A stretch of DNA of 64,000 nucleotides, from positions 124,001-188,000 of the forward strand of contig NZ_BMNB01000008.1 of the NCBI RefSeq assembly GCF_014646235.1, given 5' to 3'. This document shows, one piece after another, positions 44,830 through 54,067 of this stretch. The notes below the pieces were generated by a model, which worked only from the letters and a program-made list of their open reading frames with translations, made no database searches and was not told where the DNA came from. Made by a program: the position numbers and the translations under genes. Within the stretch, counting starts at the first letter, position 1, and each line of letters opens with the position of its first letter. Source of the DNA: Micromonospora sonchi. GTDB taxonomy: Bacteria > Actinomycetota > Actinomycetes > Mycobacteriales > Micromonosporaceae.

Positions 44830-45564
44830 TCATGCGGCTGCCTCCGGGTGCTGACCCTCGGCACCGCGTCGGCCGCCACGCTGCCACAGGGGCGGAGGCG
44901 TGCCGCCCCGGATCTCGGCCAGCATGTCGCGCAGCCGCAGCATGATCACGTCGGTCATCTCCTCAAGCACCTGCCGGCTCGGTGTGGCGCCGGCCCAGCG
45001 ACTCAGGTCGATCGGCGGCCCGGCCACCACGGTCACCGGGATGCGGGGCCTCGGGTTGAGTCGGGCCCGGCGCGGATCGAAGATGCGTTCCGGACCCCAC
45101 ATGGCCAGCGGGATCACCGGGGCACCGGTGACGAGCGCCAGCCGGGCGGCACCGGTCTTGCCCTTCATCGGCCACAGGTCCGGCTCGCGGCTGGTGGTGC
45201 CCTCCGGGTAGATGATCACCGCGCCACCCTCGTCGAGCGCTTTCACCAGGGCGTCCAGCGATCTCGCCGCGTCCACCGAGCCTCGTTCCACGGGAATCTG
45301 CCGGCACCGGTGCAGGATCCAGCCGATCACCGGCACCTTGAACACGCTCGCCTTGCCGAGGAACTGCGGCCACCGCCCGGCGTCGTAGACGTAGTGGGCA
45401 CAGACCAGCGGGTCGGCGTGCGAGATGTGGTTCGGCACGATGATCACCGGGCCGTGGCGCAGGTGCTCCATGCCCCGCCAGGTACGCCGTGTCCAGACGG
45501 TCATCGCCGGCTTGACCAGCACCACGGCGAGCCATTGCCAGAACCCCAGCCTCCGCCGACCCAC
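44830..45564 (-). CDS. 1-acylglycerol-3-phosphate O-acyltransferase (PlsC family)
   Basis: A 244-residue membrane-associated acyltransferase. NHISHAD (His46, Asp51) is the catalytic HX4D motif, [14 protein letters not shown] the substrate-binding motif, and [14 protein letters not shown] an N-terminal hydrophobic segment. It acylates lysophosphatidic acid or a related lipid. GTG 45564 with GAGGAGG upstream is preferred over an upstream ATG. First gene of a minus-strand run ending with the ROK gene. Confidence 0.9.
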   Translation of the reverse strand: MGRRRLGFWQWLAVVLVKPAMTVWTRRTWRGMEHLRHGPVIIVPNHISHADPLVCAHYVYDAGRWPQFLGKASVFKVPVIGWILHRCRQIPVERGSVDAARSLDALVKALDEGGAVIIYPEGTTSREPDLWPMKGKTGAARLALVTGAPVIPLAMWGPERIFDPRRARLNPRPRIPVTVVAGPPIDLSRWAGATPSRQVLEEMTDVIMLRLRDMLAEIRGGTPPPLWQRGGRRGAEGQHPEAAA

Positions 45565-45694
45565 CCTGCCTCCTCGTGCCCGCCCCGATCCGCCCACCGG
45601 AGGAACTCCGATGACGCCCGCAGCCGAAATCATGCCTGCTCGCCCCTGGTACGGCCAGTGAGGGTACCGGTGCCGGACTGGCAGGATGGTAGGT

Positions 45695-46324
45695 GTGAGT
45701 CAGCCATGGACGGTGGTGGTGCCGGTCAAGCGCCTGACCGCCGCGAAGACCCGGCTGCGCGGCGGGGTGCCCGGCGTGCCGCACGAGGAGCTGGCGCTGG
45801 CCCTGACCGCCGACACGCTCGACGCGGTGCGCGCCTGCTCCGAGGTGGCGCAGGTGCGGGTGGTCACGGCCGACCCACGGGTGGCCGACACGGCCCGTCG
45901 GGCGGGCGCCCGGGTCGTTCCGGAGGTCGCGGGCACCGGCCTCAACGCCGCGTTCCGGTACGGCGCGGCGGGCGCCGCCGGCTGGGTGGTCGGGCTCACC
46001 GCCGACCTGCCCGCGCTGCGGCCGGCCGAGCTGGCGGAGGCGCTGCGAGCGGCCCGGGGCGGCCCGCCGGACGTACGCCACTTCGTGGCCGACGCGTCGG
46101 GGACCGGCACCGTGCTGCTGGCCGCACCGCCGGGCGTACCCCTGCGACCCCGGTTCGGGTCCGGCTCGGCCGCCGCGCACGCGGCCAGCGGCGCCCGCCC
46201 GCTCACCGGCGACTGGCCCAGTCTGCGGCGCGACGTGGACACCGCGGCCGACCTGGCCACGGCGGCCCGGCTCGGGCTCGGGCCGCGCACCGCGGCGCTG
46301 ACCGTCGGCTGCCGCGCCGGCTGA
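45695..46324 (+). CDS. cofC: 2-phospho-L-lactate/phosphoenolpyruvate guanylyltransferase (CofC/FbiD)
   Basis: A 209-residue nucleotidyltransferase of coenzyme F420 synthesis (FbiD in mycobacteria). Motifs: WTVVVPVKRLTAAKTRL at the start, ALTADTLDAVRA, GLNAAFRYG and GLTADLPALRPAELA. GTG 45695 is preferred to ATG 45686 because its spacing from AGGA is better. The fbiD-ppk-mutT1 order matches M. tuberculosis Rv2983-Rv2985. Confidence 0.9.
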   Translation: MSQPWTVVVPVKRLTAAKTRLRGGVPGVPHEELALALTADTLDAVRACSEVAQVRVVTADPRVADTARRAGARVVPEVAGTGLNAAFRYGAAGAAGWVVGLTADLPALRPAELAEALRAARGGPPDVRHFVADASGTGTVLLAAPPGVPLRPRFGSGSAAAHAASGARPLTGDWPSLRRDVDTAADLATAARLGLGPRTAALTVGCRAG

Positions 46325-46353
46325 GGCGGACGCGGCGGTGTACGGTGCTGGGC

Positions 46354-46551
46354 ATGCAGGGCACGGTGGCGACCTTCGACGCGGCGACGCGCAGCGGTCT
46401 GCTGCTGCTCGACGACGGCACCGAGCTGGCGTTTCCCGCGCGCGCCTTCGACGCCTCCGGGCTGCGGCTGCTCCGGCTCGGCCAGCGCGTCCGGGTCGAG
46501 ACCGACGCCGGCGGTGACGTCGTCCGGGTGACGCTTCCGACGATGTCCTGA
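46354..46551 (+). CDS. Small cold-shock-like OB-fold protein
   Basis: A 65-residue ORF from ATG 46354: GTVATFDAATRSGLLLLDDG, TELAFPARAFD, LRLLRLGQRVRVET. The pattern follows the cold-shock domain (GTVKwFn..kGfgfI..dDG ... GQ.V.fe) but lacks the aromatic RNP residues, so nucleic-acid binding by the usual aromatic platform is doubtful. A GTG three codons upstream is also possible. It sits 29 bases after cofC and before ppk. Confidence 0.7.
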   Translation: MQGTVATFDAATRSGLLLLDDGTELAFPARAFDASGLRLLRLGQRVRVETDAGGDVVRVTLPTMS

Positions 46552-46565
46552 CGTACCCGACCGAA

Positions 46566-46587
46566 GTTCATTCTGCGTTAACCCTGA
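46566..46587 (+). promoter_or_regulatory. PHO-box-like direct repeat upstream of ppk
   Basis: Two adjacent 11-base units, GTTCATTCTGC and GTTAACCCTGA, match the form of actinobacterial PhoP boxes (11-bp direct repeats beginning GTTCA). It ends 18 bases before the ppk start. Streptomyces ppk is PhoP-controlled, which supports the reading. Confidence 0.6.
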
Positions 46588-46605
46588 TCGGGTGATTATG
46601 AGCGG

Positions 46606-48810
46606 GTGAGCACCCCTCGCGAGCGCCCCGACGACGTGGCCGGCACCGATCCGGCAGCGGCCTCCGCCGGCCTGGACGAGGTGCTCGATCCGGTTGCCGA
46701 ACCCGGGCTGCCGGAGCCGGCCGACGAGCAGCCCCCGGCCGGTTGGCCCCTGCCGGAGGAGCGGTTCCTCAACCGGGAACTGTCCTGGCTCGACTTCAAC
46801 GCCCGGGTGCTGGCGCTGGCCGAGGACCCGGGCACGCCCCTGCTGGAGCGGGCCAAGTTCCTGGCCATCTTCGCCAGCAACCTCGACGAGTTCTACATGG
46901 TGCGGGTGGCCGGGTTGAAGCGGCGGCTCTCCGCCGGCCTGCCGGTACGCGGCGGCGACGGGCTCCCGCTACGTACCCAGCTCGAGATGGTGGCCGAGAA
47001 GGCCGCCGCCCTGGTGACCCGGCACGCCGCCTGCTTCGTCGACGACGTGCTGCCGAAGCTGACCACCGAGGGCATTCAGATGCTGTGCTGGTCCGACCTC
47101 GGCGACGCCGAACAGGAGCGGTTGCGCAGCTACTTCCGGGACCAGATCTTCCCGGTGCTCACGCCGCTCGCGGTCGACCCGGCCCACCCCTTCCCGTACA
47201 TCTCGGGTCGGTCGCTCAACCTGGCGGTGTCGGTACGCGATCCGGACGGTGGGCCCGAGCTGTTCGCGCGGGTGAAGGTGCCCAACAACGTGCCCCGGTT
47301 CGTCCGGGTCGACCGGGACCAGCCCGGGGTTCGGATGCTGCCGGTGGAGGACCTCATCTCGGTGCAGCTCGGGCAGCTCTTCTCCGGCATGCAGGTGGTG
47401 GAGTGCCACCTGTTCCGGGTCACCCGCAACGCCGAGGTGGAGGTCGACGAGGACCGCGACGAGGATCTGCTCCAGGCCCTGGAACGGGAGCTGGCCCGGC
47501 GCCGGTTCGGCCCACCGGTCCGGCTGGAGGTGGCCGCGTCGATCTCCGACCACATGCTCGAACTGCTGGTCCGCGAACTCGACATGGACACCCAGGACGT
47601 GCTGCGGGTCCGGGGTCTGCTCGACCTCTCCGCACTGTGGCAGCTGTACGACGCGGCCGACCGGCCCGATCTGAAGGACCCGCCGTTCGTCCCGGCCACC
47701 CATCCGCGACTCACCGAGGGTGAGGTGCCGCGCAGCGTCTTCGCCACCCTGCGCGACGGGGACGTCCTGGTGCACCATCCCTACCACTCGTTCGCCACCA
47801 GCGTGCAGCGCTTCATCGAGCAGGCCGCCGCCGACCCGAACGTGCTGGCCATCAAGCAGACCCTCTACCGGACCAGCGGCGACTCACCGATCGTGGACGC
47901 GCTGGTCGAGGCCGCCGCCGCCGGCAAGCAGGTGGTGGTGCTGGTCGAACTGAAGGCACGCTTCGACGAGGTGGCCAACATCGGCTGGGCGCGCACCCTG
48001 GAACGCGCCGGCTGTCACGTGGTCTACGGCCTGGTCGGCCTCAAGACCCACTGCAAGACCGCCCTGGTGGTACGCCAGGAGGGCAACCAGATCCGGCGCT
48101 ACTGCCACATCGGCACCGGCAACTACCATCCCAAGACCGCGCGGCTCTACGAGGACTTCGGCGTGCTCACCGCCGACCCGGAGATCGGCGCCGACCTGAC
48201 CGACCTGTTCAACGTGCTCACCGGCTACAGCCGGCAGACCGCGTACCGGCGACTGCTGGTGGCGCCGCAGGGCATCCGCAGCGGCCTGATCGAGCGCATC
48301 CAGCGCGAGATCGCCCACGTCCGGCTCGGCCAGCCGGGGCTCGTGCAGTTCAAGGTGAACGCGCTCGTCGACGAGGAGATCACCGACGCGCTCTACCGGG
48401 CGTCCCAGGCCGGGGTGCACGTCGACCTCATCATCCGGGGCATGTGCATGCTGCGCCCGGGGGTGCCGGGGCTGTCGGAGAACATCCGGGTCCGCTCGAT
48501 TCTCGGCCGCTTCCTCGAACACTCCCGGATCTTCCGCTTCGGCAACAACGGCGACACCGAGTTCTGGATCGGCTCGGCCGACCTGATGCACCGCAACCTG
48601 GACCGACGTGTCGAGGCGCTGGTCCAGGTCAGCGACCCGGTGGCCCGCGCCGAGCTGGATCACGTGCTCGGCACGGCGATGAGCCCCGACGTCGAGGCGT
48701 TCGAACTGGGCGCCGACGGCACCTGGACCCGGCGTACCGGCTCGCCGAAGGCTTCCCTGGCCCACCTGCAGGATCTGTTGCTCCGCCGGGTCGGCGGCAA
48801 GACCGGTTGA
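46606..48810 (+). CDS. ppk: Polyphosphate kinase 1
   Basis: A 734-residue PPK1 that polymerises the ATP gamma-phosphate into polyphosphate. After an acidic N-terminal extension (1-50) come the N domain ([40 protein letters not shown]), the head domain and two catalytic domains. The phospho-histidine lies in [20 protein letters not shown] at about residue 501. GTG 46606 is the first in-frame start after a PHO-box-like repeat. The Shine-Dalgarno is weak (GAGCGG). Confidence 0.96.
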   Translation: MSTPRERPDDVAGTDPAAASAGLDEVLDPVAEPGLPEPADEQPPAGWPLPEERFLNRELSWLDFNARVLALAEDPGTPLLERAKFLAIFASNLDEFYMVRVAGLKRRLSAGLPVRGGDGLPLRTQLEMVAEKAAALVTRHAACFVDDVLPKLTTEGIQMLCWSDLGDAEQERLRSYFRDQIFPVLTPLAVDPAHPFPYISGRSLNLAVSVRDPDGGPELFARVKVPNNVPRFVRVDRDQPGVRMLPVEDLISVQLGQLFSGMQVVECHLFRVTRNAEVEVDEDRDEDLLQALERELARRRFGPPVRLEVAASISDHMLELLVRELDMDTQDVLRVRGLLDLSALWQLYDAADRPDLKDPPFVPATHPRLTEGEVPRSVFATLRDGDVLVHHPYHSFATSVQRFIEQAAADPNVLAIKQTLYRTSGDSPIVDALVEAAAAGKQVVVLVELKARFDEVANIGWARTLERAGCHVVYGLVGLKTHCKTALVVRQEGNQIRRYCHIGTGNYHPKTARLYEDFGVLTADPEIGADLTDLFNVLTGYSRQTAYRRLLVAPQGIRSGLIERIQREIAHVRLGQPGLVQFKVNALVDEEITDALYRASQAGVHVDLIIRGMCMLRPGVPGLSENIRVRSILGRFLEHSRIFRFGNNGDTEFWIGSADLMHRNLDRRVEALVQVSDPVARAELDHVLGTAMSPDVEAFELGADGTWTRRTGSPKASLAHLQDLLLRRVGGKTG

Positions 48811-48834
48811 GCGGCCCGGGCATAGGCTGAGCAG

Positions 48835-49707
48835 ATGGTGGAGGCGATCCGAGCGGCCGGCGGCGTGGTGTGGCAGCCGGTGCCGGACGGCGGCGTCCAG
48901 GTGTGCCTGGTGCACCGTCCCCGGTACGGGGACTGGACGTTGCCGAAGGGCAAGCTGGAAGCGGGTGAGCACGCGCTGATCGCCGCCGCGCGGGAGGTCG
49001 CCGAGGAGGCCGACGCCCAGGCGGTGCCGCAGGTCCGGCTGCCCAGCGCGCGGTACCGCAGCGAGGGCCGACTCAAGACGGTCGACTACTGGTCCATGCG
49101 GGCGGTGGGCACCGGCGGGTTCCAGCCCGACACCGAGGTCGACGCGGTGCGCTGGCTGGACGTGGACGAGGCAATGGCGCTGGTCAGCTACCCGCACGAC
49201 GCGGAGGTGCTGGCGGCGTTCGCCGCACTGCCGCCGGTCACCACGACGATGATGCTGCTCCGGCACGGGCACGCCGGAGCCCGGCTGACCTGGTCCGGCC
49301 CGGACGCGGGACGGCCGCTGGACGCACGCGGCTGGTCCGAGGCGTACGCCCTGGCGCCACTGATAGAGCTGATCCGCCCCGTACGCCTGTTCTCCGCCTC
49401 GCCCCGTCGGTGCGTGCAGACCCTGGATCCGGCCGCCGCCGCGCTGGGCCTGCCGATCGAGGTGAGCGGCGACCTGGACGAGCCGCTGGCGGGCCAGCAG
49501 TCCGACGAGTGCGTGCTGGCCGCCGCAGGCCGGCTGGCGACGCTGGCCGCTGCCGGCGAGCCGGTGGCGGTGTGCAGCCAGGGCAAGGTGATCCCGGGGG
49601 CGCTGGAACGGCTCGCCGGGCGGTGCGGCGACTACCGCACCAACAAGGGCGGCGGCTGGCTGCTCGCCTTCGCCGGCGACCAGCTGCTCGCCGCCGACCG
49701 CCTCTGA
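48835..49707 (+). CDS. Nudix hydrolase fused to histidine phosphatase domain (MutT1-like)
   Basis: A 290-residue two-domain protein like mycobacterial MutT1. Residues 1-135 form a Nudix domain with box GKLEAGEHALIAAAREVAEE; the box glycine after EE is replaced (EEADA). Residues 138-290 form a histidine phosphatase domain with LLRHGHAG as the catalytic RHG and SASPRRCVQT. MutT1 sanitises 8-oxo-dGTP and hydrolyses diadenosine polyphosphates. ATG 48835 lies 24 bases after ppk and is probably co-transcribed. Confidence 0.88.
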   Translation: MVEAIRAAGGVVWQPVPDGGVQVCLVHRPRYGDWTLPKGKLEAGEHALIAAAREVAEEADAQAVPQVRLPSARYRSEGRLKTVDYWSMRAVGTGGFQPDTEVDAVRWLDVDEAMALVSYPHDAEVLAAFAALPPVTTTMMLLRHGHAGARLTWSGPDAGRPLDARGWSEAYALAPLIELIRPVRLFSASPRRCVQTLDPAAAALGLPIEVSGDLDEPLAGQQSDECVLAAAGRLATLAAAGEPVAVCSQGKVIPGALERLAGRCGDYRTNKGGGWLLAFAGDQLLAADRL

Positions 49708-49758
49708 GCGGCCTTGGCGTCAGCCCGCTCACCGGCTAGCAGTATCCCCAGCGCGCAG

Positions 49759-49829
49759 CCTTTGCTCTGCTTCAACCCACGCAACGGTTTGCCGCCGAAA
49801 CCGTTGCGTCCGGTGAAGCAGAGCAAAGG
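49759..49829. repeat. 71-bp near-perfect palindrome after the Nudix gene
   Basis: Arms of 32 bases start CCTTTGCTCTGCTTCA and end TGAAGCAGAGCAAAGG, with inner arms ACGCAACGGTTT / AAACCGTTGCGT and loop GCCGCCG. It lies between convergent Nudix and hup genes. Single copy in this window. Confidence 0.8.
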
Positions 49830-49876
49830 ATCCCGTCCCATGGATGGTGGCGGGCCGGTCAGCCGGCGGAAACGGC

Positions 49877-49908
49877 GAGGGCACCCAACCGTGATGGCGG
49901 GCGCCCTC
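49877..49908 (-). terminator. Terminator downstream of hup
   Basis: On the minus strand GAGGGCGCCC pairs with GGGTGCCCTC (one G-U) around a 12-base loop, 15 bases after the hup stop codon. Confidence 0.55.
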
Positions 49909-49922
49909 GTCGTACGGCCGGC

Positions 49923-50633
49923 TCAGCGCCGGGTCGTTGCCTTCCTGGCCGAGGCTTTCTTTGCCGGGGCCTTCTTCGCCGGGGTCTTCTTCGCCGTCGC
50001 GGTCTTCTTGGCCGCGGTGGCCTTGGTCACCGCGGCGGTCTTCTTCGCCGGCGCGGCCTTCTTCGTGGCGGTCTTCTTGGCCGTGGCGGCCTTGGTGGCC
50101 GTGGCGGCCTTGGTGGCCGTGGCGGCCTTGGTGGCCTTGGCTGCGGTGGTCTTCTTGGCCGCCGCGGTCTTCGTCGCCGTGGTCTTCTTCGCCGCAGCCG
50201 CCTTGGCTCCCGTCGCCTTGGCGCCGGCCGCCTTCGCACCAGTCGCCTTCGCACCGGCCGCCTTCGCACCAGTCGCCTTCGCGCCCGCCGTCTTCGTACC
50301 GGTCGCCTTGGCGGTGGCCGCGGCGGCCTTCTTCGCCGCCGCCGTGGCCTTCGGCGCCTTGCCGCTGGCCACCATCTCCTTGAACCCCGCGCCCGGGCGG
50401 AAGGTCGGCACGGAGGTCTTCTTGACCTTCACCGCCTCACCCGTACGCGGGTTGCGCGCTGTTCGCGCGCCCCGTACGCGCTTCTCGAACGCTCCGAAAC
50501 CGGTGATCGCCACCTTCTCGCCCTTGGTGACCGCCGCCTGGACCTCAGCGAGGACCGCGTCGAGCGCCGCCGTCGCCGTCTTCCGGTCCCCCAGGCGAAC
50601 GGCGAGCGCCTCGATGAGCTCGGCCTTGTTCAC
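49923..50633 (-). CDS. hup: HU-family DNA-binding protein with Lys/Ala-rich tail (HupB type)
   Basis: A 236-residue nucleoid protein. Residues 1-90 are [40 protein letters not shown] and the DNA-binding arm. Residues 100-236 are a histone H1-like tail of AAKKT, ATGAK and PAKK repeats, as in mycobacterial HupB. GTG 50633 has GGAGGAAG upstream; the longer frame is not conserved. Its place beside leuD matches Rv2986c-Rv2987c. Confidence 0.95.
   Translation of the reverse strand: MNKAELIEALAVRLGDRKTATAALDAVLAEVQAAVTKGEKVAITGFGAFEKRVRGARTARNPRTGEAVKVKKTSVPTFRPGAGFKEMVASGKAPKATAAAKKAAAATAKATGTKTAGAKATGAKAAGAKATGAKAAGAKATGAKAAAAKKTTATKTAAAKKTTAAKATKAATATKAATATKAATAKKTATKKAAPAKKTAAVTKATAAKKTATAKKTPAKKAPAKKASARKATTRR
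50090..50295 (-). repeat. Tandem repeats encoding the HU tail
   Basis: 18-base units of type TTGGTGGCCGTGGCGGCC (about 50091-50146) and 15/30-base units of type GCCTTCGCACCAGTC (about 50220-50285) encode KAATAT and [10 protein letters not shown] repeats. Length variation by slippage is likely. Confidence 0.7.
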
Positions 50634-50747
50634 TACTTCCTCCTGATTGTGCAACTGACTCGACGCGAGCCATTCTGCGCGCACCGTATGCCCTGTGCTG
50701 CCGGGACACAAACATTCTGTCGAAAAAAGCCCTTGTGTCGTAACGGA

Positions 50748-50780
50748 TTCGCCCCCACCGGTTGAACCGGTGGGGGCGAA
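50748..50780 (-). terminator. Terminator after leuCD
   Basis: A perfect 15-bp stem TTCGCCCCCACCGGT / ACCGGTGGGGGCGAA with a 3-base loop, 25 bases after the leuD stop on the minus strand. Confidence 0.75.
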
Positions 50781-50804
50781 ATCAGCGGAGGAAGCGGCGA
50801 GGGA

Positions 50805-51392
50805 CTAGGCGACCCGGGGCAGGAACGCCGGCCGAGTGGCCTCGAAGGCGGTGATCCGATCGGAATGCCGGAGGGTGAGTCCAATGTCGTCCAAGCCCTC
50901 CATCAGCCGCCACCGGCTGAAGTCGTCCAGCGGGAACGACCAGGCGGAGGAGCCGGCGCGGACCTGCCGGGCGGTCAGGTCGACGGTGATCGCGGCGCTC
51001 GGGTCGGATTCGACCAGATCCCAGATCTCCTCGACGGCTCCCAATTCCAACTCGACCGGCAGCAGGCCCTCCTTGAGGGCGTTGCCCCGGAAGATGTCAC
51101 CGAAGCGTGGCGAGATCACGACGCGGAATCCGTAGTCGCGCAGCGCCCATACGGCGTGTTCCCGGGATGACCCGGTGCCGAACTCCGGCCCCGCCACAAG
51201 AATCGAGGCACCGGAATATGAATCATTGTTGAATACGAATCCTGGGTCCTCGCGCCACGCGCTGAACAACCCGTCGGCGAAGCCGGTACGGGTCACCCGC
51301 TTGAGATACACGGCCGGGATGATCTGATCGGTGTCCACGTCGGACCGACGCAGCGGCACGGCGGTGCCGGTGTGCACGGTGAACTTTTCCAT
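50805..51392 (-). CDS. leuD: 3-isopropylmalate dehydratase small subunit
   Basis: A 195-residue subunit of isopropylmalate isomerase in leucine synthesis. It begins [20 protein letters not shown] and has [34 protein letters not shown] and [19 protein letters not shown], all family landmarks. ATG 51392 follows GAGAG. It starts 14 bases after leuC and is followed by a strong terminator. Confidence 0.96.
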   Translation of the reverse strand: MEKFTVHTGTAVPLRRSDVDTDQIIPAVYLKRVTRTGFADGLFSAWREDPGFVFNNDSYSGASILVAGPEFGTGSSREHAVWALRDYGFRVVISPRFGDIFRGNALKEGLLPVELELGAVEEIWDLVESDPSAAITVDLTARQVRAGSSAWSFPLDDFSRWRLMEGLDDIGLTLRHSDRITAFEATRPAFLPRVA

Positions 51393-51406
51393 CTCTCGCA
51401 GCCCTT

Positions 51407-52852
51407 CTACAGGTCGGCGGGGGCGGCCAGCCGGCCGACGACGGCGGTGGCGGCGGCCACCGGCGGGCTGACCAGGTGGGTACGCCCACCCCGGCCCTGG
51501 CGGCCCTCGAAGTTGCGGTTGGAGGTCGAGGCGGAGCGCTGCCCCGGCGAGAGCGTGTCCGGGTTCATGCCCAGACACATGGAGCAGCCGGCGAAGCGCC
51601 ACTCGGCACCGGCGTCGGTGAAGACCTTGTCCAGCCCTTCCGCCTCGGCCGCCTCGCGGACGGCGGCGGAACCGGGCACCACCAGCATGCGTACGCCGTC
51701 GGCCACCCGGTGGCCGCGCAGCACGTCGGCGGCGGCCCGCAGGTCCTCCAGCCGGCCGTTGGTGCAGGAGCCGACGAAGACCACGTCGACGGAGAGGTCC
51801 CGCAGCGGCGTGCCCGGCCGCAGGTCCATGTACTCCAGCGCGCGCCGGGCGGCCGTCCGCTCCGGCTCGGTGCCGAAGCTCTCCGGGGCCGGCACCGTGG
51901 CGCCCAGCGGTACGCCCTGACCGGGGTTGGTTCCCCAGGTGACGAACGGCGTGATCTCGGCGGCGTCGAGGGTGACCTCGGCGTCGAAGGTCGCGCCCTC
52001 GTCGGTCGGCAGCGTCCGCCAGTAGGCGACCGCCGCGTCCCAGTCCGCGCCGGTCGGCGCGTTCGGCCGCCCCTTCAGGTACGCGAACGTGGTCTCGTCC
52101 GGCGCGATCATGCCGGCCTTGGCGCCCCACTCGATGGACATGTTGGCGATGGTCATCCGGCCTTCCATGGACAGCGCCCGGATCGCCTCACCGCGGTACT
52201 CCACGATGTGCCCGCGCCCACCACCGGTGCCCACCCTGGCGATCAACGCGAGCACCAGGTCCTTGGCGGTGACGCCGGGACCGAGCTGACCGTTGACGGT
52301 GACCGCCATCGTCTTCGGCCGGGCCTGCGGCAGCGTCTGGGTGGCCAGCACGTGTTCGACCTCACTGGTGCCGATGCCGAACGCCAGCGCCCCGAACGCG
52401 CCGTGGGTGGCGGTGTGCGAGTCGCCGCAGACGATGGTCATGCCGGGCTGGGTGAGCCCGAGCTGCGGGCCGATGACGTGCACGATGCCCTGGTTCTCGT
52501 CGCCCAGCGGGTGCAGCTTCACGCCGAACTCGGCGCAGTTGCGCCGCAGCGTCTCGATCTGGGTGCGCGAGGTGGGATCGGCGATGGTGAGCAGATCGCC
52601 ACGACGCTGCTGGAAGGAGGGATCGGCGTACCCGGTCGGGGTGTTGTGATCCTCGGTCGCGAGCGTGAGGTCGGTGCGGCGCACCCGGCGGCCGGCGAGC
52701 CGCAGCCCGTCGAACGCCTGCGGGCTGGTCACCTCGTGCAGCAGGTGCAGGTCGATGAAGAGCAGATCAGGCTCACCATCGGCGGACCGGACGACGTGCG
52801 CGTCCCAGACCTTCTCGGCCAGGGTCCTCGGTTCAGGAGTGGCTCCCACCAT
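51407..52852 (-). CDS. leuC: 3-isopropylmalate dehydratase large subunit
   Basis: A 481-residue aconitase-family subunit. It starts [12 protein letters not shown] and has [38 protein letters not shown] and [13 protein letters not shown], the latter two holding cysteine ligands of the 4Fe-4S cluster. ATG 52852 has AGGAAG upstream. It is divergent from the IclR regulator with a 49-base shared control region. Confidence 0.96.
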   Translation of the reverse strand: MVGATPEPRTLAEKVWDAHVVRSADGEPDLLFIDLHLLHEVTSPQAFDGLRLAGRRVRRTDLTLATEDHNTPTGYADPSFQQRRGDLLTIADPTSRTQIETLRRNCAEFGVKLHPLGDENQGIVHVIGPQLGLTQPGMTIVCGDSHTATHGAFGALAFGIGTSEVEHVLATQTLPQARPKTMAVTVNGQLGPGVTAKDLVLALIARVGTGGGRGHIVEYRGEAIRALSMEGRMTIANMSIEWGAKAGMIAPDETTFAYLKGRPNAPTGADWDAAVAYWRTLPTDEGATFDAEVTLDAAEITPFVTWGTNPGQGVPLGATVPAPESFGTEPERTAARRALEYMDLRPGTPLRDLSVDVVFVGSCTNGRLEDLRAAADVLRGHRVADGVRMLVVPGSAAVREAAEAEGLDKVFTDAGAEWRFAGCSMCLGMNPDTLSPGQRSASTSNRNFEGRQGRGGRTHLVSPPVAAATAVVGRLAAPADL

Positions 52853-52901
52853 CTGGACTTCCTAAATTCTGGGAGGTAAATTTCGGCTTGTGGGACACAG
52901 T

Positions 52902-53588
52902 ATGAGCGGTGTCGGCGTTCTCGACAAGGCGGTGGTCATCCTGGCCGCCTGTGTCGACGGCGCCAGCCTGGCCGAACTCGTTGAACGCACCAAGCTGCCC
53001 CGGGCCACAGCGCACCGGCTGGCGCAGGCGCTCGAGATCCACCGGATGTTGGTCCGGGACACCCAGGGTCGCTGGCGTCCCGGTCCACGCCTGGGCGAAC
53101 TGGCCAACGCCGCGCCGGACGTGCTGCTGACCGCGGCCGAGCCGCTGCTGGCCGCCCTGCGCGACGCCACCGGCGAAAGCGCCCAGCTCTACCTGCGCCG
53201 GGCCGACGAACGGATCTGCGTGGCCGCCGCCGAACGGGCCAGTGGTCTGCGCGACACCGTCCCGGTGGGCTCGGTGCTGCCGATGACCGCCGGATCGGCA
53301 GCCCAGATCCTGCTCGCCTGGGAGCCTCCCGAGGCGGTGATGCCGCTGCTGCCCCGGTCGAAGTTCACCGGCCGCACCCTGGCCGAGGTACGCCGCCGCG
53401 GCTGGGCGCAGAGCGTCGCCGAACGCGAGGCCGGTGTGGCGAGCGTCTCCGCCCCGATCCGCGACCGCACCGGCCGAGTCATCGCCGCCATCAGCATCTC
53501 CGGCCCCATCGAACGCCTGGGCCGCCGCCCCGGCGAACGCCACGCCATGGCCGTAGTGAGAGCCGGCCAACGCCTCTCCGGCCTCTAA
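52902..53588 (+). CDS. IclR family regulator (NdgR/LtbR type)
   Basis: A 228-residue regulator with an N-terminal winged helix (SLAELVERTKLPRATAHRLAQAL) and C-terminal ligand domain (SAQLYLRRADERICVAAAERAS, LPMTAGSAAQILLAW, VSAPIRDRTGRVIAAISISGP). Its position divergent from leuCD matches NdgR/LtbR (Rv2989), which controls leuCD and amino-acid genes. ATG 52902 is chosen over GTG 52890. The 52853-52901 gap with TAAATTC/TAAATTT direct repeats is a likely operator. Confidence 0.9.
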   Translation: MSGVGVLDKAVVILAACVDGASLAELVERTKLPRATAHRLAQALEIHRMLVRDTQGRWRPGPRLGELANAAPDVLLTAAEPLLAALRDATGESAQLYLRRADERICVAAAERASGLRDTVPVGSVLPMTAGSAAQILLAWEPPEAVMPLLPRSKFTGRTLAEVRRRGWAQSVAEREAGVASVSAPIRDRTGRVIAAISISGPIERLGRRPGERHAMAVVRAGQRLSGL

Positions 53589-53634
53589 TCCCCCACCCCC
53601 CACCCCCCAACCCCCCCACCCTCGATCCCTCCCC

Positions 53635-53695
53635 GTTGATCATGAGGTTAGCGGCAGTGAAGGAGATCAACTTCGCCGCCAACCTCATGATCAAT
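53635..53695. repeat. GTTGATCA palindromic repeat, copy 2
   Basis: Arms GTTGATCATGAGGTTAGCGG and GCCGCCAACCTCATGATCAA surround a 20-base centre. Homologous to 20770-20829. It lies between the IclR gene and the 3' end of a tRNA gene. Confidence 0.8.
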
Positions 53696-53719
53696 GAAGG
53701 AGGGGGCGGTGGGATGGGG

Positions 53720-53753
53720 AAGGCCCGTCTCGCGGAGATGCGAGACGGGCCTT
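53720..53753 (-). terminator. Terminator of tRNA-Glu copy 1
   Basis: Perfect 13-bp stem AAGGCCCGTCTCG / CGAGACGGGCCTT with an 8-base loop immediately downstream of the tRNA. Confidence 0.75.
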
Positions 53754-53757
53754 GGTG

Positions 53758-53833
53758 TGGTAGCCCCGACCGGATTCGAACCGGCGCTACCGCCTTGAGA
53801 GGGCGGCGTCCTGGGCCGCTAGACGACGGGGCC
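53758..53833 (-). tRNA. tRNA-Glu (anticodon CTC), CCA encoded
   Basis: The minus strand gives GGCCCCG acceptor (pairing CGGGGCT), D arm TCGTCTAGCGGCC, anticodon stem-loop CGCCCTCTCAAGGCGG with anticodon CTC, T arm GGTTCGAATCC, discriminator A and encoded CCA at 53758-53760. The sequence up to base 73 is identical to the copy at 53995-54067. Confidence 0.95.
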
Positions 53834-53953
53834 AGGCACACAAAACGCGACACCACCGCGCGGGCGGTGCGGCAGTAGTTTAAACGGCGTCCCGGTGGGT
53901 GCCGCACCGGGGGCGGTCGATCATTCCGGAATGGCCCCGCCGCTGGTGGCACG

Positions 53954-53987
53954 AAAAAAGGCCCGCCCCGCAAACGCGGGACGAGCC
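53954..53987 (-). terminator. Rho-independent terminator of tRNA-Glu copy 2
   Basis: On the minus strand GGCTCGTCCCGC pairs with GCGGGGCGGGCC (two G-U) around GTTT, followed by six Ts. One of few terminators in the window with a clear T-run. Confidence 0.8.
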
Positions 53988-53994
53988 TCATCTG

Positions 53995-54067
53995 TAGCCC
54001 CGACCGGATTCGAACCGGCGCTACCGCCTTGAGAGGGCGGCGTCCTGGGCCGCTAGACGACGGGGCC
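53995..54067 (-). tRNA. tRNA-Glu (anticodon CTC), copy 2, CCA not encoded
   Basis: Same 73 bases as the other tRNA-Glu gene, anticodon CTC, but the following bases are CAG, so CCA must be added post-transcriptionally. About 28 bases of 5' flank (GCACACAAAACGCGACACC region) are also duplicated. Confidence 0.94.

Noticed and set aside
44242..46551. 769-residue plus-strand ORF spanning gpsA to the cold-shock-like gene
   Set aside because: Only its last 65 codons look like protein; the rest is antisense to gpsA and plsC or out of frame with cofC.
52853..52901. Leucine attenuator or leader peptide before leuC
   Set aside because: Only 49 bases separate leuC from the divergent regulator and no Leu-rich short ORF or hairpin is present.
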